The translations under genes were made by a program, and so were the position numbers. DNA of 64,000 bases from Artemia franciscana (taxonomy: Eukaryota > Arthropoda > Branchiopoda > Anostraca > Artemiidae), in assembly GCF_032884065.1 (NCBI RefSeq), contig NC_088866.1:46224653-46288652 (forward strand), given 5' to 3'. Below, one piece after another: positions 33,491 to 43,544 of the stretch; position 1 is the stretch's first letter, and every line of letters starts with the position of its first letter. Below the pieces are notes generated by a model. The model was not told where the DNA came from and ran no database searches. It saw nothing but the letters and a program-made list of their open reading frames with translations.

Positions 33491-34660
33491 TTTAAAGAGC
33501 ATGAAAATTGGAACTTGCAATGTTATGACGTTAAAAATGGCTATTGTATCAACATTTTGACTGACTAATTCAGACAGTTTGAACTAGACTTATTAGAAGT
33601 TTCAGAAACTAATATCCCAAGGGTAGGAAGCATGAAATTATGTGATATGGAATTCTTTTACTCAGTCAGGAAGGATGGGGTACATAGGCAGGGAGTAGGG
33701 CTCATGATGAATAAGGAAGCTGCTAAGTCTTGTTTAGACTGGTAAGGTATTCATAAAAGAATACTAATTGCTCATTTTATGACTAAAAGTTCAGGGTATC
33801 AGTTATAGTAGTATATGCCTTTGTTGAACCAACTGACAGAGATACTAGTGACTCAGATGAATTTTACTTACAGTTACAGGAGCAAATAGACAGGGTACCA
33901 GGTAGAAATATGGTGTTTTTGCTAGGAAATTTTAATTCCCTGGTTGGTAGAAACAGGGATAGATGGTATCCTAGCCTAGGAAAATTTGGTGTAGGAAAAG
34001 AAAACAGTAATGGCTACAGATTTTTTGCAATTTTGCAGGTATAACAGCCTAGTTATAACCAATATGGTGTTTGGTCATAAAATCACCCATAAGTTGACAT
34101 GGTATTCAAGTGATGGTAAGACAACAAACGTTATTGATTATGTTATTGCAAACCAAAGACTACCAGGATCAATACAAGATACTATGGTATATAGGAGTGC
34201 TTTTATTGATGTTAAAAGTAAAGATCACAGTAGTGTCTAAGGTTAATTTAAAGCTGAAATTTCAGAAAGGTAGCTACCTCCCAGGAAGCTATGATGTTGG
34301 TAGACTCCAGGGTGAAAATTTGTGAGAAACTTTCCAGGAACAGTTGAATGCTAAACTTGAGAGTTTAAAATTTAATAATGTGGAAGATAGATGGAATAAT
34401 TTTAGAAAAACAGTTTGTGAAGTTGCTGATGGGGTCTTAGGGAAGAAAGTTAAGACTGCAGCTAGGATTATTAGTGAAAAAGCTTTATGTTTAATAGAGA
34501 GTAAAAGGAGTTTGTACAAGAATTATCTGAGTGATACATCATATGAAAACAAAAAGGAATGTAAAGAAAGTGGAGAAAGCATTAAAATATGAACTAAGAA
34601 GATGTAAAGTGGAGGCCATGGATAGAATTGCTATGGATCTGGAAGATGCATCCAGATCCT
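33491..34660 (+). mobile_element. RTE-like LINE C1, endonuclease region, 3' part missing
   Basis: Begins at about 33499 with MKIGTCNVMTLKMA, the usual start of an apurinic-type endonuclease. It continues FELDLLEVSETNIPRVGSMK and VRKDGVHRQGVGLMMNKEA. Then 34010-34240 is open: NSLVITNMVFGHKITHKLTW, IDYVIANQRLPGS, VDSKDHS-like DVKSKDHSSV. The linker at 34344-34592 (DRWNNFRKTVCEVADGVLGK, KKECKES) follows. It stops at cctggaagatgca (about 34655), before any RT motif. Multiple stops and frameshifts. Loss of the 3' rather than the 5' end is unusual for a LINE. Confidence 0.75.
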
Positions 34661-34769
34661 AGAAAAATTCTAGCACTCTCCTAGATGAAAGGCATGTCAC
34701 TAGGCTGTAAAAATAGTCACATCCTTCTTTTTTATATTTTTTCAATGTTTTGATTACCATCTCAAAAGC

Positions 34770-35165
34770 AGAGCCAAACAGATCCAAGACTGGACTATTT
34801 TGCTCCAAAGTGCAAATTAGGGTAATTATTTACTAAAGTAGTCCTGATTCAAGAACCAGAGGTCATTGGCTGAAGCTTATTAAGAAGCCTACCCTATCCA
34901 GCATCTGCACTCAATTCTTTTCCTCTGGAATTATCAATGGTTAGAATAAACTCTCTGAATACAGAGTTATTGCTGAATCTGTTGACATTTTCAAACAAAG
35001 AATAGATGCCAAGTGGTCCACAAGACAATGTAAACTCAACTGAGGAGCTACCAATCGTCCAACTGCATCAGGTCACTAAACAACAATAAAAACCACTTCA
35101 AACATCAATTATGGAGCTTCATAAGGATAAATCCTTATATTGCTCCAAACTACAATATACAATAG
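34770..35165 (+). mobile_element. CR1-like LINE fragment L3, copy 2 (C-terminus)
   Basis: Reads RGHWLKLIKKPTLSSICTQF, then a variant of WNKL..., VDIFKQRIDAKWSTRQCKLN and a 3' region ending atattgctccaaactacaa. It parallels 30940-31230 base for base with many substitutions. No RT palm present. Confidence 0.65.
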
Positions 35166-35879
35166 ATGCACCTCAAAAATTCCAATAAAGAAGAAACATT
35201 GGCAACTAGTTTATGCTAAAATTGATGTAGAGCAATACTAAGTAGAAATACAACTTATATAACACAAGAATCATCAACTTAACCATAGTAATTCATAACA
35301 GCCAAGTAAAGTTGAGTACACTAAAATTACTTATCAAACAAGACTAATTACTTATCTTAGCATTTCACAGGACACAGATCAAATCAAAGCTAGCAGGATT
35401 ACTACTTGAAACATTGTGAATTATTTGTCAGGTTAGTTACAAGAACACTTAAATAAAAATACAGCCTTCTAATCCAAAAAAAAAAATGAAAGATCATCCA
35501 GGATAATCTACATAATATGTAAATACACAATTTAATCATTTCAAAGATAACCTATACAAATCTGAAATTAAGCACAAAAAAGCAGTGTAGAAAAGTAGAG
35601 GGACCTATAGATCAGTAATGAATGGCTACACAATAATTGTTGTTATTTGCCTATTTGTCCATAAGGTAGGCTAAGTGTTTTGGCAAGTACATGGCCAGAT
35701 AAGTAGCCAATTCACTGTTATCTTTTTCATATTATATCTGGGGAAGTTCAACTTAGTGAGAAGATTCAAATAAGGGATGATTGAATGCACTTGTGAAAAC
35801 TACAAGGATCACTTCCATTAGATTGTTCCGAAATACAATTTAAATCAAAGGTTTGCTAGAATTTGTATACTCAAACACA
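35166..35879. other. Non-coding interval
   Basis: AT-rich; no recognisable element between the L3 fragment and RTE copy C2. Confidence 0.4.
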
Positions 35880-38515
35880 GAATTTGTTTACTCAGGCAGG
35901 AAGGATGGGCCTGGGAAGGTAATAATAATAGAGTACTAATTTCTCATTTTATGACTAAAAAATTCAGGGTATCAGTTGTAGAAGTATACACCCCTGTTGA
36001 ACCAACTGACAGAGATACTAGTGGCTCATATGAATTTTACTTAAAGTTACAGGAGCAAATAGACAGGGCACCAGATAGAAATATGGTGTTTGTACTATGT
36101 GTTTTACTTTTAACACCCAGTTGGTAGAAATAAGGATAGATGGTTTCCTAGCCTAGGTGAATTTAGTGTAGGAAACGAAAACAGTAATGGCTACAGACTT
36201 TTGCAATTTTGTAGGTAAAACAACCTAGTTATAGCCAATACAGTGTTTGGTCATAAAATGGCCCATAAGTTGACATGGTAGTCACATAATGGTAAAACAG
36301 CAAACCTTATTGATTATGTTATGGTAAACCAAAGACTAGCAGGATCAATACAAGATATAGGGTACATAGGAGTGCTGTTTTTGATGTTAAAAGTAAAGAT
36401 CATAGTAGTGTCTAAGGTTAATTTAAAGCTGACATTTTGGAAGGGTAACTACCTCCCAGAAAGTTATGATGCTGGTAGACTCCAGGATGAAAATTTGAGA
36501 GAAGCCTTCCAGGAACAGTTGTATACCAAACTTGAGTTTAAAATTTGACAATGTGGAAGATGGGTGGAATTATTTTATAAAAACAATTTTTGAACTTTCT
36601 GATAGTGTCTTAGGGAAGACTGTTAAGACTACAATTAGGAATATTAGTAAAAAAAACTTTATGTTTAACAGAGAGTAGAAGGGGTTTGTACAAGAATTAT
36701 CTGAGTGATAGATCATATGAAAACAAAAGGAATGTAAAGAAAGTAGAAAAAGCATTGAAATATGAGCTAAGGAGATGTGAAGTGGAGGCCATGGATAAAA
36801 TTGCCAAAGATCTAGAAGATGCAGCTAGACAGCATAATAGTAAAATATAATACTGGCATGTTAATAAATTGAGAGGAAGTGGTCAATCTAAACTAGTCCT
36901 GATTAAAGATAGGAATAGGGCCACAATTAGTGATAAGGAAAGAGTTACAGAGAGATGGACAGAACATTTTGAGAAAATGCTAAACCAAGATATAGTTGCA
37001 GGAAATGATTTAGATGCAAATGCAAAAGTTTGTGATACCTTGGATGTGAAGGAAGATTTGTTTTGTGAGGAAGAATTAGCAACAGTACTAAAAGGATTAA
37101 AAAATAATGAAGCTCAAAGTGCTACTAGTGTGATAAATGAGTTTCTTCAACATGATGGCTCTGAGGTTAGAAATAAGCTACTGAGAATTATGAATATGAT
37201 TTTTGAAAAAGGGGAGGTACCCAATGATTTTAGGGAAACCTTAATTAAACCACTGTATAAGAAAGGTGACAACAGTGAGTATTGTAATTCTTGAGGCATT
37301 AGTCTGGTACCTAAAGGTAGCAAATTACTTATTAATATGATACTTTTTAGACTGAGAGATATTGCAGACAAAGTTTTAAGAGCAGTTTTAGAAAAAGTAG
37401 AGGATGAGTTGACCAGGTTTTCACTCTTAGGCTAATAATTGAGAAGTCCTTTAGTTGTCAAACACCTTTGATCCTCAGTTTTATCAATTATGATCAAGCA
37501 TTTGATTCTGTTGATAGCAAAGCTTTAGCAAAGATGTTATCCTTATATGGTATACCAGACAAATACATTAAAGTGATTTGTGTTATGTATGAGAATAATA
37601 CTGCTGGAGTTAAGGTAGGAAATGAGGTTGCCAATTGGTTTTGTATTAAATCAGGAGTTATATGGATCATTTTGACAGACTTCATGTTAAGGAGGATAGG
37701 AAAGGCAATTGGAGACATAGGAATCAAACAGGGAGGAAAAACTCTCCTGAATATAGGTTATACTGATGATTTAGGCTTATTAGATGAAAGTGAACAAAAT
37801 GAACGAATTTGTAGAGGTTTTGTGAGTTTGGGGTGCTAGAATAGGTTTGAAAATTAATGTTAAGAAGACTAAGTCACTAAAGCTAGGAATACACTTACCT
37901 TGGTAGTATTATTAGCAAAGATGGTGGGAGCAATGAAGATGTTAAGAGTAGAATAGCTAAGGCTCAGGGTGCTTTTTCATAGTTAAAAGAAGTTTGAAGA
38001 ATAGAAAGATAAGTTTGTAAACCAAGTTTAGAATATTGGAAGCTACAGTGATGAAAGTGGTAAAATATGGATCTGAAGCATAGGTGCTCCAAAAAGAAAA
38101 CAAAAATTTACTGGATCTTTTCCAAAAAATTGCCTAGAGATTGTTCTGGGTACCTGGCTGACTGACTGTATTTCATACAGTAGCCTAGATTGTACAAAAA
38201 ATGTGGTTCAATCCTGCTTTCTAGGGCTATAATGAAAGAAAGGTTGAGATGGATAGGCCATATTCTTCAGATGAAGGATGACCAATAACCAAAGATTGTC
38301 CTTTATGGCTAACCTGATTGAAGATTGTCTGGGGCTAGGTACATGAAAAGCAGGTTGTCGTTGTCAGGGGTAGGAGGATGTCATAAATAAAGATCTAAAG
38401 GAAATAGGAACTTCCTGGCAGGGTTTAAAGAGGGAGGTCTTGAATATATTAGGCTGGAGGAGGAGCATGCGTAGCTGTATTGGCCTCAGGCGGCTCTGTG
38501 CTGCAGTGAATTATT
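35880..38515 (+). mobile_element. RTE-like LINE C2, 5'-truncated, reaching its 3' end
   Basis: Starts inside the endonuclease (TQAGRMGL). It runs through NLIDYVMVNQRLAGS (36305-36345), the linker and a 141-codon open stretch at 36869-37294 (RGSGQSKLVLIKDRNRATIS, GLKNNEAQSAT..., ETLIKPLYKKGD). RT palm: LSFINYDQAFDSVDSKALAK at 37471-37530, then an active site reading YTDD (37760-37771) in place of YADD. The thumb, RLRWIGHILQMKDD near 38240-38280 and the terminus RRLCAAV near 38485 follow. The 3' tail is only ttattagtaatag. Numerous frameshifts and stops: an old copy. It overlaps C1 in content, so they are separate copies. Confidence 0.82.
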
Positions 38516-38605
38516 AGTAATAGTTGTTTGCTTCACTAGCCTAGGATATAATTATGAGCCACTGTGTAGACAGGCTAGATAAATATTAAGGCTTAATAAA
38601 CTAAC

Positions 38606-38693
38606 CTTCAATGAACATTGCAAGCTCTTCATCTGTGATAGAATAGCCTCTTTTACTAAGAATATCTTTTACTTCATCTTTCAAACCATCCAT
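38606..38693 (-). CDS. HYLS1: HYLS1 exon 1 (start exon)
   Basis: 88 coding bases from ATG at 38693, residues 1-29 plus one base; donor gaag|gttagt. The start is supported by context aaacATGG and by an in-frame TGA two codons upstream; an ATG seven bases earlier is out of frame and short. The product reads MDGLKDEVKDILSKRGYSIT then DEELAMFIE. The helical segment LSKRGYSITDEELAMFIEDM resembles the N-terminal LGY...DEEL..F motif I recall from invertebrate HYLS1 proteins. On the coding strand an inverted CCAAT box (ATTGG, 38775-38771) lies about 80 bases upstream. The full CDS is 588 bases over 29 kb, giving 195 residues against 299 in human. Confidence 0.82.
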
Positions 38694-39115
38694 GTTTCAT
38701 TTATTTGAAACTTTTGCTTTTAATATTGCATTCTGTTAGATCAGCGTTAAAATATAGAGTACGCTAAAATCCAATGGTCATATTTGATTATTTTATTTGC
38801 GCTCTTAAAACAACAGATGACATAATATATGCTTAACCAGAAGTAAACATTGATCGGTGATATTAGCCTCTTTTGCGTATTATAAGCATTCTAGGGACTA
38901 AATTGTTTTTATTTCCTTTTTTAGGCTGAATGTAATAAGGAGTTTGGCAACAAACCCGCGAACTATAACTTATTTCAGTGTGCTACGGGTGTCTACTGAG
39001 AAGAATATTTGACCTTTACTCATAGAGATATATTATGTAGGTCGCAGGGCCAGATCGACTAGGTACGGGGCCCAATACATCAGCCATTCATCAATATACT
39101 TAGCCAGATTCCTTA
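38694..39115 (-). promoter_or_regulatory. HYLS1 5' flank
   Basis: The 5' UTR and promoter of HYLS1 should lie here. Apart from the inverted CCAAT box near 38773 no core element is convincing. A leader intron cannot be excluded. Confidence 0.35.
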
Positions 39116-39340
39116 ATTTCGTTTTAACTCGTTACCCTACAATTCCTTCCGCCCACTTTTGGGCGGACTTTACACTTTTCCACGTCTCTACAATACCCCT
39201 CACGTCGAAACCATTCGTTTGTTGAATCCTTTCTAACTTTTCACTAGTGAGATCTTGAATATTCCAATGACCAAACAAAAAACGTTCAAATTGTTTCCCA
39301 TGTCCCATGAGTTCTATTTGTCACCGCCTTTTTTTATCAT
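39116..39340 (-). mobile_element. LINE endonuclease relic
   Basis: Minus-strand reading LMGHGKQFERFLFGHWNIQD, LTSEKLERIQQTNGFDVRG, IVETWKS matches the start of LINE endonucleases (WN-x-QGLT-x-EKL ... GIVETW). The rest of the domain is not found downstream. 39341-39890 on the same strand has short open pieces that may be the preceding ORF, but this is unsupported. Confidence 0.45.
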
Positions 39341-40420
39341 TCGCACTTCTTACTATTTTAAGCTGGCTCTTTTTTTTACATTACTATTGAGCCTTAGATT
39401 TCTTTTACTCGATTTTTGATTGTCGTTATCTTCACCCTCTCTCTTAAAAGCTCATCCAAATTCTGACAAAATAGTCTCTTGACAAGGATATTTATATTGT
39501 GTTTCTGATTGAGACCGGAAACTGATTGTATTTCCCTGCGAGTTTGGGAGCTCGTTCCTTCCACTGGATTTTTTGCCGCTTCAACTTAAGTACGTCAACT
39601 ATATATCGGTACATTGCCAGTTTCTCTATCGTACTCGTAAGAGGTTTCATTAAATATTAATTTCATTCCTTTCCGCTTAGGTTTCAGGTTCTTGGTGTGT
39701 GCCTCTTGATGCATATGTTTTAATTTGCTTCTCTTGTTCTTTAGGTGAATAATCCAGAGTCACAAACACTCGTTCCTATCCAAAAACTTATTCGTTATGC
39801 AGAACAATGTCCCTTTGATAAGTGTTTGAAAACAAAATAAGTATAGGACGTGGTCCCGATTTTGATAGCAATCTGAAAGTATCCTGTAAATAATTAGACT
39901 GTGGGAGTTTTAGAGTTTTAAGAAAACTCTGCCTTTGAGCTTTCTTCTCGGGAATTCATATACGGGAGTGCACTTAGTTTTTCTGGGTTTTAAACTCTAG
40001 TTTTTACGGCAGATATTTCCAATTTTATTACTTTGATTTAAGCACTTAGTTCATTTCACCAATGTTGTATTGCCCCGCTTACTGAACTCTGAGACTCTTG
40101 CAGGCTATTCAGCTTCGAATCTACCGCTTGTAACTTTTCGGATAATGCTTGAATCAGCACTAAAAATAACTTCCGTCATCTCGTTGCCTAATAAATAAGA
40201 AAAATTGAAACTTACTAGCAAGAGGGGTATATTTGTGACCCGCCAGTTTCCTACAACGCCTTTTTGTTTTGTACGTTTACTGTTTTTCAGGTGGAATAAA
40301 TGTCCGAATAGCAATAAATCACACTTTTTTGCGCACTTCTTTTGATTAAAAATATTTTAGTCTTTTGTGGCCTACGGCGAGCTTATCACTTCCACAAATC
40401 TAATGAAATTTACTTTTTTG

Positions 40421-40422
<2 letters not shown>
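39341..40422. other. Unassigned interval upstream of HYLS1
   Basis: Composition is less AT-rich than the surroundings. No gene could be assembled. Possibly the decayed 5' portion of the LINE relic at 39116-39340. Confidence 0.3.

Positions 40423-40453
<31 letters not shown>
40423..40453. repeat. (TA)n microsatellite
   Basis: About 15 TA units. The following gtcgttacgcgccattgtag and gtccctgtgtcccacctgtg look like a fixed flank of a dispersed repeat. Confidence 0.9.
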
Positions 40454-40456
<3 letters not shown>

Positions 40457-40763
40457 AGTCGTTACGCGCCATTGTAGTTGTGTCCCTGTGTCCCACCTGT
40501 GAATATAGATTAAAGAGAAAAGATTTCTCTTTTCGTTATAGATATATATATGTTTTATATATATGTTATAATATACACAAATCATCAAGGATTAGTCAGC
40601 AAGTAAGGATTGAGGTTGATTATACAGTAATAACAATAAGGCTTAGAAACCCTGATTAATCAGTGTGATATGTCTATTTAGAGTGAATTTAGATATTAGG
40701 TTCGGTTTTCAACCAAAACCATCAATCTGATTGTTGGTAATTCAATTTTCAAACGTGAAGCAG

Positions 40764-40912
40764 GACTGTCCAGAGTCAGAATTAGCTTTAGTCGAAAACG
40801 CATCTACGTTAAAGACTGCCGGTAGATTATGGAAAGAAGAAGCAGAAGCTGGTTTTAAAATCTGGCTAATGAATATTCCATGTCGACTACTGCATGAATA
40901 TTTTTCGCCAAG
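40764..40912 (+). CDS. Orphan exon-like ORF, unidentified
   Basis: An open frame (DCPESELALVEN, STLKTAGRLWKEEAEAGFKI, WLMNIPCRLLHEYF) is bounded by a possible acceptor (gtgaagcag|g at 40763) and a possible donor (cgccaa|gtaagc at 40912). There is no ATG at its 5' limit. It lies 2 kb upstream of HYLS1 on the opposite strand. I do not recognise it and see no second exon nearby. Confidence 0.22.
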
Positions 40913-41734
40913 TAAGCAATCCTGATATCAAATAAGCTATATTTAGCCATCCACTTTTGTTTAATGCATAGATTTATAAAAAATAAAATGCAGTAAGAGG
41001 TACTATGGACTGTCTTTATAAATCGGCTAGCATAGATGAGTTTGGTAGATAGGCCTAAAACCTCTTGGGGTGGAATGAATGCAGAAAATAAGCTCCATAA
41101 CTTTGTTTCAAAGTATGTGCTTTCATACTCTCCTTTCACCCAGTATAGACCTTATTTACCTTAAATTTACTTTAAATCACATTGTCCAGAAAAATAACAA
41201 TTAAATCCTGTAGAATTGCTGGTTAGTGATGATGATGGTTGGACGTCTCAATACCCACTCAGTTTGCCACAGCTTTGATGACCATTCTCTATCAGTGTTT
41301 TTTTTTAACCTGCTGGGGGTAGCGACTGCTTCTTCAGTGAGCAAATTCCACAAACTCACTATTCTGTTAATGAAGAATTTATTGCATAGTTATAGCCATA
41401 GTATTAGTTATAATAGTTATAATAGTAACTCTAATAGTTAGTAATAGTTATAACAACTGATTAATTTTATTGTAAGCTAGCCTATAGGCCTATGAGGCAT
41501 TTTGCTATCCTAGGAAATAGTTGAGCCAAGTAGGCTAAACAAGACTCAGAATAATTTCAGAGCCCAAACTATGCTCTGAACATGAATTATCTTTAGACTC
41601 CTTATTGTAGGCTCTAACCAAATATCATGATTGCTTTTCTGACAAGGCATCCCTCCCCCTCCCCTCCCTGAGGGTCCCATATGGGTAAACTTTGAGCAGC
41701 TCATGTAATTGACCAATGAATAAAGTAAACTTAC
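40913..41734. other. Non-coding interval
   Basis: No gene supported; 41395-41455 is a low-complexity run of agttataatagt units. Confidence 0.4.
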
Positions 41735-42311
41735 TACTTTATGCCATTTTTTATGTTCTTTTAAATATAATAATTGCCTTTCTTGCATGTTCAATTTCTA
41801 GTCCTTTTAGTACATTTGAAATTAATAATTTTGGTAAATTTATAGCAAACAGTAGGCTATTACTTGCTTTTGCATAAAGTGAATATACCACTTGATGCCT
41901 TTTTTTATCAAATATAATAATTGCTTCTATTAGAAATTCAGATTTAAGCACATTTTGACCTCTTAAAAATGACCTAAATATGGGGTATTCAAAAGGCTAA
42001 GTAAATTGGTCTCAAACTTAATGTTTCATTATAAATCAATTTTTTTTTAATATCATATAATCCACAAGCACTAATTTTCCAATATTAATTTGGATAAATT
42101 AATTTCTCCAATGTTATGATATTTTCTTCTTCCTTAACATCAAATTTTAAATAAAAGCATGCATTTTTGGTTGAAAATATGGAAGCCAGCTATTGCAAAC
42201 AGCAGTTATACTGTTAGCTATAAATTTAACTATATTAAATACAGCAATGGTTAGTTTACATATTCAATATATGCTATGCTTTACCCCCACCCCCCTGATG
42301 TGCAAATATTT

Positions 42312-42964
42312 AGCCCAAATTTGTTTCTAAACTATTACAGATTTGCAATTTCAAATATCCTGTTATTTTGTAAAAAACAACCAAAAACACATTCTTTAAT
42401 TGAAATTTTGGTGACAAGGAAGAAGAAAACACCATAACCTTGATAAAATTTATTTATCCAATTTAATTGTGGAAAATCAGTGCTTGTGTATAATATAACA
42501 TTAAAAAGATGGATTTATAATGAAACAGTAAGTTTGAGTCCAATGTTATAAAGTTTGAGATCAATGTTTTAAGCCTTTTTATATCCAATATTTAGGTAAT
42601 TTTTAAGAGGTCAAAAAGTGCTTAAATCTGAATTTCTGAAGCCCAAATTTGTTTCTAAACTATTACAGATTTGCAATTTCAAATATCCTGTTATTTTGTA
42701 AAAAACAACCAAAAACACATTCTTTAATTGAAATTTTGGTGACAAGGAAGAAGAAAACACCATAACCTTGATAAAATTTATTTATCCAATTTAATTGTGG
42801 AAAATCAGTGCTTGTGTATAATATAACATTAAAAAGATGGATTTATAATGAAACAGTAAGTTTGAGTCCAATGTTATAAAGTTTGAGATCAATGTTTTAA
42901 GCCTTTTTATATCCAATATTTAGGTAATTTTTAAGAGGTCAAAAAGTGCTTAAATCTGAATTTC
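42312..42964 (+). repeat. Exact tandem duplication, 328-bp period
   Basis: 42312-42636 and 42640-42964 are identical over 325 bases by direct comparison, apart from the 3-base junction. In a region where all other repeat copies differ by 5-30%, this is either a very recent duplication or an assembly error. Confidence 0.9.
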
Positions 42965-43013
42965 CAGTAGAAGTGATTATTATATTTGTAAAGAGCATAA
43001 AAAAAGGTGTCAA

Positions 43014-43465
43014 TTACCTTAAATTGCAGCTTGGAGCAATATAAGGATTTTTCCTTGTAGAAACTCCAGAGTTGATAACACATGACACATAGTTGAATAC
43101 ATACACTTGACTAGTGGTATGATCTTGCTGATTTGAGTGCTTCCCAGTTATACTTCCATTCTTTTTTTGACCATTCATTGTCAAGATGGTTCTTAAATCT
43201 GTCTGTGGTTTGGGTAGCAATGGTATCTGGCAGTAATTTGTTCCAGAGGTTGGCAACACAGTTGGTAAGGAAATAAGTGGTGTGTTGCCGCTTTGAGGAG
43301 AAATGCCTGGATAACTTCAAGTTATGTCCCCTTGTACAAGAATCCTGAGACGCCAGAGGAAGAAGACCAGGAACTGCCTTTGAATTAATAAGTTTATGAA
43401 CCAGAATGGCATCACCCCATCTTCTTCTATAAACCAGAGTTGGGAGTTTCAGCTTACATAGGGTT
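43014..43465 (-). mobile_element. CR1-like LINE C-terminal fragment in FB1
   Basis: Minus strand reads ELKLPTLVYRRRWGDAILVH, then TRGHNLKLSRHFSSKRQHTT, YFLTNCVANLWNKLLPDTIA and FKNHLDNEW. This is the extreme C-terminus typical of CR1/L2/Rex-type LINEs, then a 3' end like L3 (ctccaagctgcaatttaagg). It is 5'-truncated. The element around it continues on both sides. Confidence 0.72.
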
Positions 43466-43544
43466 GTAGTGGTATATTCACTTTATATAAAAGCCAGTAA
43501 TACTGTTTGCTATAATTTTACCATAATTTCATTCTATAATATTT

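Larger units (their letters stand above)
25453..38605 (-). other. HYLS1 intron 1 (13.2 kb)
   Basis: Donor gaag|gttagt at 38605, acceptor ttttttag ending at 25453, phase 1. Contents are listed separately: a SINE copy, minisatellites, hairpin and palindromic repeats, a tRNA-Lys-like relic, an interspersed repeat, CR1-like LINE pieces and two RTE-like LINEs. No additional HYLS1 exon is needed, because exons 1 and 2 join in phase. Confidence 0.75.
41735..43540. mobile_element. Foldback element FB1 with internal duplication and LINE insertion
   Basis: Left arm about 41735-42185; right arm about 42383-43013 plus 43470-43540, reverse-complementary to the left. Paired landmarks are gaaattcagatttaagcac / gtgcttaaatctgaatttc, cattataaatc / gatttataatg and ttttggttg / caaccaaaa. 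The left arm's outer part is itself doubled (aaatataataattgc at about 41764 and 41912). The right arm is lengthened by an exact 325-bp tandem duplication and split by a LINE fragment at 43014-43465. No protein-coding content of its own. Family unknown. Confidence 0.65.
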
